Shown here one piece after another: positions 39,879 through 43,727 of a DNA stretch of 43,727 nt. The translations under genes and the position numbers were made by a program. Under the pieces are notes generated by a model. That model worked only from the letters and a program-made list of their open reading frames with translations. It was not told the DNA's origin and searched no databases. This DNA comes from a virus, in IMG/VR virus record IMGVR_UViG_3300046461_000050, positions 1 to 43,727 of that record. One strand, 5' to 3'. Within the stretch, counting starts at the first letter, position 1, and each line of letters starts with the position of its first letter.

Positions 39879-40474
39879 AGCGTCGCCTCGAGCGCCGCGC
39901 GCGGAAAGCAATGCAGCGCCGTCGCGCGCGTGCAGTTCACGATCGCCACGCCGGCCGCCTGCAACGGCCCGACGAGCGATTGGAAATAGGGGATCCACTG
40001 CGCGAAATTCATCCGCGGATTGCCAGGATGATCGGCGTGCCAGTGTTGGCGACCAGCCTCGGCGGTCTGCATGTCGTAGCCCAGGAGCACGATCCGGCAC
40101 ACGCCGAAGTGCACGGCCAGGTTGATCGCCTGATAACCGCTGTTGCGGCCGGTCCGCACCGTATGCGGCTCGAGCGCGAGCCCGCGATCGCCGGTTGCCG
40201 TCAGCGTGACGACGCCAAACGCCGGATCCGGCCGTTCGAGCGAATATTTCAGGCCCTTGAAATCCATCGCGCCCTTATGCCAGTGCCACCATCGACGATC
40301 CGCGGCGTAGAGCACCTCCGCCCACGGCGCGAGCGTATACGTCGAATTGATCACGATCGTCCGCGCCTTGCCCCGACAGTACTCGACGTCATCCGGCGTC
40401 AGGCTCGGCCCGCTGGCGCAAATGACCGCCGTTTCCCCCGGCCACAACCGCGGCACCGTGACGAGCTGCCCCAT
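39875..40474 (-). CDS. MptE/DUF115-like protein
   Basis: A 199-residue protein. AVICASGPSLTPDDV near 16-30 is the nucleotide-binding GPSL loop of this fold. YAADRRWWHWH follows near 56-66, then a second motif VLLGYDM near 128-134 with HWHADHPGN, and IVNCTRATALHCFPRAAL at the end. Bacterial relatives are linked to surface glycan or pseudaminic-acid addition and to pterin diphosphokinases. It begins the sugar cassette, 1 base after the connector stop. Confidence 0.7.
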   Translation of the reverse strand: MGQLVTVPRLWPGETAVICASGPSLTPDDVEYCRGKARTIVINSTYTLAPWAEVLYAADRRWWHWHKGAMDFKGLKYSLERPDPAFGVVTLTATGDRGLALEPHTVRTGRNSGYQAINLAVHFGVCRIVLLGYDMQTAEAGRQHWHADHPGNPRMNFAQWIPYFQSLVGPLQAAGVAIVNCTRATALHCFPRAALEATL

Positions 40475-40475
40475 G

Positions 40476-40796
40476 TCACGAACAGGCCGGCGACCGCCAG
40501 CCGATCAAGACGGACCACGCCCGCGGACAGAGCCCGCCGCGCTCGTCGAGTTTCAGATTCGCCCCGGTGTCCCGCTCGAACATCCACAAGACTTGCTCGA
40601 GGATCGCGCCCTGGATGCCGGGCGGAACGGTGTCCTCGTCCCACAGATCCGTCATCGTCGGATTGTTGCAAAACTGGATCGCCGCCGACGAGGCTTGCTC
40701 GATCATCAGTTGCAGATCGTCGTCTTCGGCCGTTTCCAGAATCCGGCACCGCTTGCGCGCGACGTCGAGCGTGACGAGCGTGACGGGATCGGCCAT
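40476..40796 (-). CDS. Head-tail connector (gp6-like)
   Basis: A 106-residue helical protein. TLDVARKRCRILETAEDDDLQLMIEQASSAA is the familiar N-terminal helix pair of gp6-type connector proteins, and ILEQVLWMFERDTG follows. It forms a ring under the portal. ATG 40796 overlaps the previous stop by one base (TAATG). A longer frame upstream overlaps the collagen-like gene and is spurious. Confidence 0.85.
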   Translation of the reverse strand: MADPVTLVTLDVARKRCRILETAEDDDLQLMIEQASSAAIQFCNNPTMTDLWDEDTVPPGIQGAILEQVLWMFERDTGANLKLDERGGLCPRAWSVLIGWRSPACS

Positions 40797-41875
40797 TAGT
40801 CGCCGTCCTTCCCGTCCTTGCCGTCTTTCCCATCCGACCCGCGCCGGACGGCCATCCGCCAGGCCTTTGACTCGCCGGGCCGATCGCGCGTGTCCTCTTG
40901 CGCGATCCAGAAGGATCCGCCATGCGTCACGCCGGCGCCCTTCCGGTAGAGCGTCCCTAGCTTGAAGACGCCTTCGTCGGTCGGGATCGGGATGTCCCAC
41001 TGCCCCAGGACGCTCCCGTCCTTGCGATAGAGCGTGATCGTCCGCTTGCCGTCGAAATCCGCGCGCGCGTCCTCGAGCGTCCCGTCCCGGCCGGGCGCCC
41101 CAGGCGCACCGGGCGCCCCGTCCTTCGGCCTCGGCCATGACTTCATCTGATCGGCGACGGCCTGCCGGACCCACTCCGGATCGGGCGCCACCAGGCCGGC
41201 GTCTTTCGTCTGTCCATCGGAGAATGTAAGTTGGAGCGTGCCCTGTCGCGTGATGACACCGCCGACGACGCTGATCCCGTCGCGCCCGTCTTTCCCGTGG
41301 AGGCCATCGATCCCTGCCCGGCCTTCCGGACCCACGATCCCGACGCCGTCTTTTCCGTCGATCCCGTCCCGGCCGTCTTTCCCTTGCAGCCCGACGCCAT
41401 CTTTTCCGTCAATCCCGTCCCGGCCGTCTTTCCCTTGCAGCCCGACGCCATCTTTTCCGTCAATCCCGTCCCGGCCGTCTTTCCCGGCGAGGCCGACGCC
41501 ATCCTTACCCGCCGGTCCGGTGATGGATTCCCCGCGCTCGCCCCGTTCCCCGCGCTCGCCCTGGATGCCGACCCCAGGCGGCCCGGCTGGACCCGGCGGC
41601 CCGGCGATCGGTTGTAGCGACTTCACCGCCGCCGACCATTCGGCCATGAGCGGCCGCACGTCGAGACTGGCCGACTTCGCCGCGGCAAGCTCCACGCCGA
41701 GCGCGTCGACGCGCAGCATCAGTGCATCGAAGGCCATCCCCGATTGCTTGATCCGCTCCGCATAGTCCGCGCGCGCCGCCTGCACATCCGTCTCGAATTT
41801 GGCCGTCAGCCTCCGCTCGAGGCCTTGCATACTGGCGATGATCCGATCCATCAGAGGCGAGAGATCAAGACTCAT
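40796..41875 (-). CDS. Collagen-like virion protein
   Basis: A 359-residue protein. Residues 1-85 are a helical domain that may trimerise (LMDRIIASMQGLERRL). About 90-200 are Gly-x-y repeats of collagen type, including exact repeats built on GKDGRDGIDGKDGVGLQ. From 200 the protein is globular (TLQLTFSDGQTKDAGL). A second short collagen segment lies near 250-262. The end has GVFKLGTLYRKGAGVTHGGSFWIAQED, similar to small carbohydrate-binding modules, then GSDGKDGKDGKDGD. ATG 41875 overlaps the portal stop (ATGA). It is probably a head fibre. Confidence 0.85.
   Translation of the reverse strand: MSLDLSPLMDRIIASMQGLERRLTAKFETDVQAARADYAERIKQSGMAFDALMLRVDALGVELAAAKSASLDVRPLMAEWSAAVKSLQPIAGPPGPAGPPGVGIQGERGERGERGESITGPAGKDGVGLAGKDGRDGIDGKDGVGLQGKDGRDGIDGKDGVGLQGKDGRDGIDGKDGVGIVGPEGRAGIDGLHGKDGRDGISVVGGVITRQGTLQLTFSDGQTKDAGLVAPDPEWVRQAVADQMKSWPRPKDGAPGAPGAPGRDGTLEDARADFDGKRTITLYRKDGSVLGQWDIPIPTDEGVFKLGTLYRKGAGVTHGGSFWIAQEDTRDRPGESKAWRMAVRRGSDGKDGKDGKDGD
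41332..41484 (-). repeat. 51-bp tandem repeat in the collagen-like gene
   Basis: Units at 41383-41433 and 41434-41484 are identical, and the unit before them (41332-41382) differs slightly. Each codes for 17 residues in which GVGLQ interrupts the Gly-x-y series. Exact DNA copies mean recent duplication or gene conversion, and a likely site of length variation or misassembly. Confidence 0.85.
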
Positions 41876-43254
41876 ACGAGTACTTCCGCCTTTGTGTCCC
41901 ATTCGATCAGCGCCGCTTTCACCGCCGCCGCGGCGTCAATCGGCGGATTCGGATCCGGCATCGGTGCCGGCGGCGTCGGCGGCCGCTGCGATGGCATTTC
42001 GCGATCGGCCAGGAGCTTAATCGGCCAATTCTGCTCTTGCAGGTACGGTGTCTCACCGCCATCGACCGGCCCGAGATCGAGCCATCGCTTCCGCGCCTCG
42101 TTCGGCGACGCGCCGCCGCTGATCGCATCTTGTGCGACCTTGATCCGTGTCGCCGTATCCATTTGGAACAGATCGTCAAGATTGAACTTGACCATCAGAT
42201 CGCGCCCTGGCACGTTCGGCAGGCCGATCCCGTCGCCGAGCACCGCTTGGAGGTTCACGATATGGTTCTGTAGGCAGTCGGAGTAGTACTGCTGATTTAG
42301 TGCCTCGACGCTACTGATCGTCGGATCCGGCCCGATGCCGACCTTATAGCGCGGGATGTGGAAACAGCGCGCGATGTCCTCGTCCGTCATCCGGAGCTGT
42401 TCGATCAACTGCGATTGCTCGGCCGTCGCCGCCATCGCCTGATACGTCATCCCGCCGGTCAGGACCGCGAGCTTGCCGACGTTATCCCCGGCGTGATTCG
42501 TTTCCCAATCGGCCTTCAGTTGATCGGCCGCGGTCTGATTGATGTTGCCCGGCACGAGCAAGAGGCCGCCCGGTCGCGATCCGTTGGCAAAAAACTTGTC
42601 GGACTGATCCCGGATGTGCAGGCCCTGGAGCGCCGGCCATCCGGCGGCGTAAATCGGTGAGACGCCGCAGAGCGGATGGAACAGCGGACATTCGGTGTCG
42701 TGCATGATCTCGCGCGCCGGCACCGTGACACTTTCGGCCTGATTCAGCGGATCGGTATAGAGCTGATAGAAAACCGAGCCATCCGGCGCGACGAGCGGCA
42801 TGACCCGGCAGGGATCGAGGATGTAGCCGGCCGTGACGACGTTGCGCGCGTCTCGAACCTTGAGCACGAACGTATTCCCGTGCGCCAGCTTCGAGACCAT
42901 CCACCATTCAATAAAATCGACCCACGTCTGAAAGTGGTTCGGCTTTCGCAGGAACGGCGAAAACGCCGGGCTGTCCTCGGCTTCGGTCCAAATCCCGTTG
43001 GCGTCCTCTTCGTAGAGATAGACGCAGAGCTTCGCCACGTCGCGCGCGATCAAGGTGATGCAGGCGTAGAGCGTGGGATTTGCTAGGACTGTTTCGGGCC
43101 GCACGATCTCGTTGCGTTGCCAGCCGCCGGACGTGATCTCATGCAGGAAACCCGACCACCAGCCGCGCGATCCCGTCACGCCGACGAGGCTCATCGACTT
43201 TTCCGCCAGCTCCGGCCGCGGCTTCCGTTCGAGCGTCCAGCCGAACAGGTCCAT
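41872..43254 (-). CDS. Portal protein (HK97 family)
   Basis: A 460-residue protein that forms the 12-fold DNA gate. ANPTLYACITLIARDVAKLCVYLYEED near 57-83, the LAHGNTFVLKVRD segment near 122-134, YQLYTDPLN and LSPIYAAG-type helix (CGVSPIYAAGWPALQG) are standard for HK97 portals. The end is Pro-rich with a helix. It shares one base with the previous stop (TGATG). Unusually, it follows the capsid gene. Confidence 0.93.
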   Translation of the reverse strand: MDLFGWTLERKPRPELAEKSMSLVGVTGSRGWWSGFLHEITSGGWQRNEIVRPETVLANPTLYACITLIARDVAKLCVYLYEEDANGIWTEAEDSPAFSPFLRKPNHFQTWVDFIEWWMVSKLAHGNTFVLKVRDARNVVTAGYILDPCRVMPLVAPDGSVFYQLYTDPLNQAESVTVPAREIMHDTECPLFHPLCGVSPIYAAGWPALQGLHIRDQSDKFFANGSRPGGLLLVPGNINQTAADQLKADWETNHAGDNVGKLAVLTGGMTYQAMAATAEQSQLIEQLRMTDEDIARCFHIPRYKVGIGPDPTISSVEALNQQYYSDCLQNHIVNLQAVLGDGIGLPNVPGRDLMVKFNLDDLFQMDTATRIKVAQDAISGGASPNEARKRWLDLGPVDGGETPYLQEQNWPIKLLADREMPSQRPPTPPAPMPDPNPPIDAAAAVKAALIEWDTKAEVLV

Positions 43255-43550
43255 CAGTCCTCGCCGCGCCGGTCGGATTTCTTCTTCGATGTGGGCTGCG
43301 GTTTCGGTTCCGCCGGGAGCAATGGCGGGAGATCCGCGATCGGCGGAAACGTCGTCGGATCGGGCGCCGGGAGAGTCGCCGGCTTCGGCGGATCGGGCTT
43401 CGGTGCCGGTGCCGGAGGCGGCGCATCCTCGGCGACTTTAAAGGCCTTCAGAAGCACGGCATCTTTCGATCGGACATCGACGATCGCCCCGGCGGGATGT
43501 CTCCGACCGGCATACATGTAGGGCCGCAGGAACTTCAGCGATTTCGGCAT
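43254..43550 (-). CDS. Small proline-rich protein between capsid and portal
   Basis: A 98-residue protein. The first 42 residues (LKFLRPYMYAGRRHPAGAIVDVRSKDAVLLKAFKVAE) form a small beta/helix unit often found beside phage capsid genes. The remaining half is Pro/Ala/Lys-rich and probably unstructured. ATG 43550 has GAGG upstream, after the hairpin. It may be a minor head or decoration protein. Confidence 0.65.
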   Translation of the reverse strand: MPKSLKFLRPYMYAGRRHPAGAIVDVRSKDAVLLKAFKVAEDAPPPAPAPKPDPPKPATLPAPDPTTFPPIADLPPLLPAEPKPQPTSKKKSDRRGED

Positions 43551-43566
43551 CGGCGGGAATCCTCGC

Positions 43567-43599
43567 GCGCCGGCCGTCCTATCCCTGGACGGCCGGCGC
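43567..43599 (-). terminator. 13-bp perfect hairpin after the capsid gene
   Basis: Arms at 43567-43579 and 43587-43599 are perfectly complementary, with a 7-base loop at 43580-43586. The element lies between the capsid stop (43611, equal to 38) and the next start codon (43550). On the minus strand it is followed by a GAGG ribosome-binding site and no run of T. It is therefore unlikely to be a strong intrinsic terminator. An attenuator, or a 3' stabiliser of the abundant capsid message, fits better. The contig ends cut through this element. Confidence 0.6.
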
Positions 43600-43727
43600 C
43601 GGTGCGTGTGCTATGCCGACGGCGTCGGTGCGTACGCCGCCCCGGTGATGATCTGGACGGCTTCGCTGCGCCGCTTCTTCCACGTCACCCACCGTTCGGC
43701 GCGGATGCCGACGCAGTTTTTCTGCCA
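43574..43727. repeat. Terminal direct repeat, right copy
   Basis: Right-hand copy of the first 154 bases. From 43611 onward it re-encodes the C-terminus of the major capsid protein on the minus strand. The stop codon at 43611-43613 is equivalent to 38-40. It should be collapsed with the left copy when the genome is circularised. Confidence 0.9.

Noticed and set aside
40797-41174. Upstream extension of the connector gene
   Set aside because: It runs through the collagen-like gene in another frame and is Arg/Gly-rich noise. The ATG at 40796 matches the family's N-terminus.
41332-41484. Possible CRISPR-like array
   Set aside because: The repeats are contiguous 51-bp coding units for collagen-like residues, with no spacers.
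43567-43599. Classical Rho-independent terminator
   Set aside because: The stem is strong but lacks the T-run that must follow it on the transcribed strand. I list it as an attenuator-like hairpin.
1-43727. Integrase, attachment site or tRNA gene
   Set aside because: No tyrosine or serine recombinase motif was seen in any supported frame, and no tRNA-like cloverleaf stood out by eye. Absence by eye is not proof.
1-43727. DNA polymerase, primase or helicase
   Set aside because: No polymerase, DnaB-like or primase motif was seen. Only the DUF1376-type protein suggests a replication role.

Overview
The window is a complete or near-complete genome of a tailed siphovirus-like phage with a unit length of about 43,573 bp. 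Bases 1-154 recur at 43574-43727 with one mismatch, so the contig closes on itself and the apparent ends lie just inside the capsid gene. Every gene I can support is on the minus strand, so the map reads from high to low coordinates. Base composition is GC-rich. Start sites often carry AGGAGG-like Shine-Dalgarno sequences, and most neighbouring genes overlap by ATGA, GTGA or TGATG, so long stretches look translationally coupled. The host cannot be named from the sequence. It is a bacterium that uses Shine-Dalgarno initiation, and several products carry Sec-type signal peptides or membrane helices.

Packaging and head: two HNH-type genes (6.5-5.9 kb), small cistrons, a candidate control region (5.3-5.4 kb), TerS, a coiled-coil protein, TerL, a ribbon-helix-helix-like protein and a fused protease/major capsid protein (1927-38). 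The map then continues across the contig ends into a small proline-rich protein, the portal, a collagen-like protein and a head-tail connector (43.6-40.5 kb). The portal lies downstream of the capsid gene, which is an unusual order.

Sugar cassette (40.5-36.0 kb): seven tightly coupled genes sit between the connector and the head-closure protein. They are an MptE/DUF115-like protein, a radical SAM/SPASM-like protein with an off-consensus cysteine motif, a GT-B glycosyltransferase, a class I methyltransferase, a GT-A-like transferase, a 49-residue CxxC/CxxC protein and a GT8-like transferase.

Tail (36.0-20.7 kb): head closure, HK97-gp10-like, tail terminator, tail tube, a pair of tail chaperones joined by a probable -1 frameshift, a 1207-residue tape measure, distal tail and tip proteins, and lectin-like fibre proteins. 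After these come a membrane protein, a zinc-binding protein, a propeller/coiled-coil protein and an intact PAP2 phosphatase. No endolysin is recognisable.

Control and DNA metabolism (20.2-10.1 kb): an XRE repressor with a candidate promoter/operator, tiny membrane peptides, a DpdA-like transglycosylase, a putative recombination protein, a Cas4/RecB-like nuclease lacking the usual lysine, two DNA methyltransferases, a DUF1376 protein, RusA and a Dcm-like protein. No polymerase, helicase or integrase was seen, so replication probably relies on the host. A second block of secreted or fibre-like genes (10.1-6.8 kb) leads back to the packaging genes.
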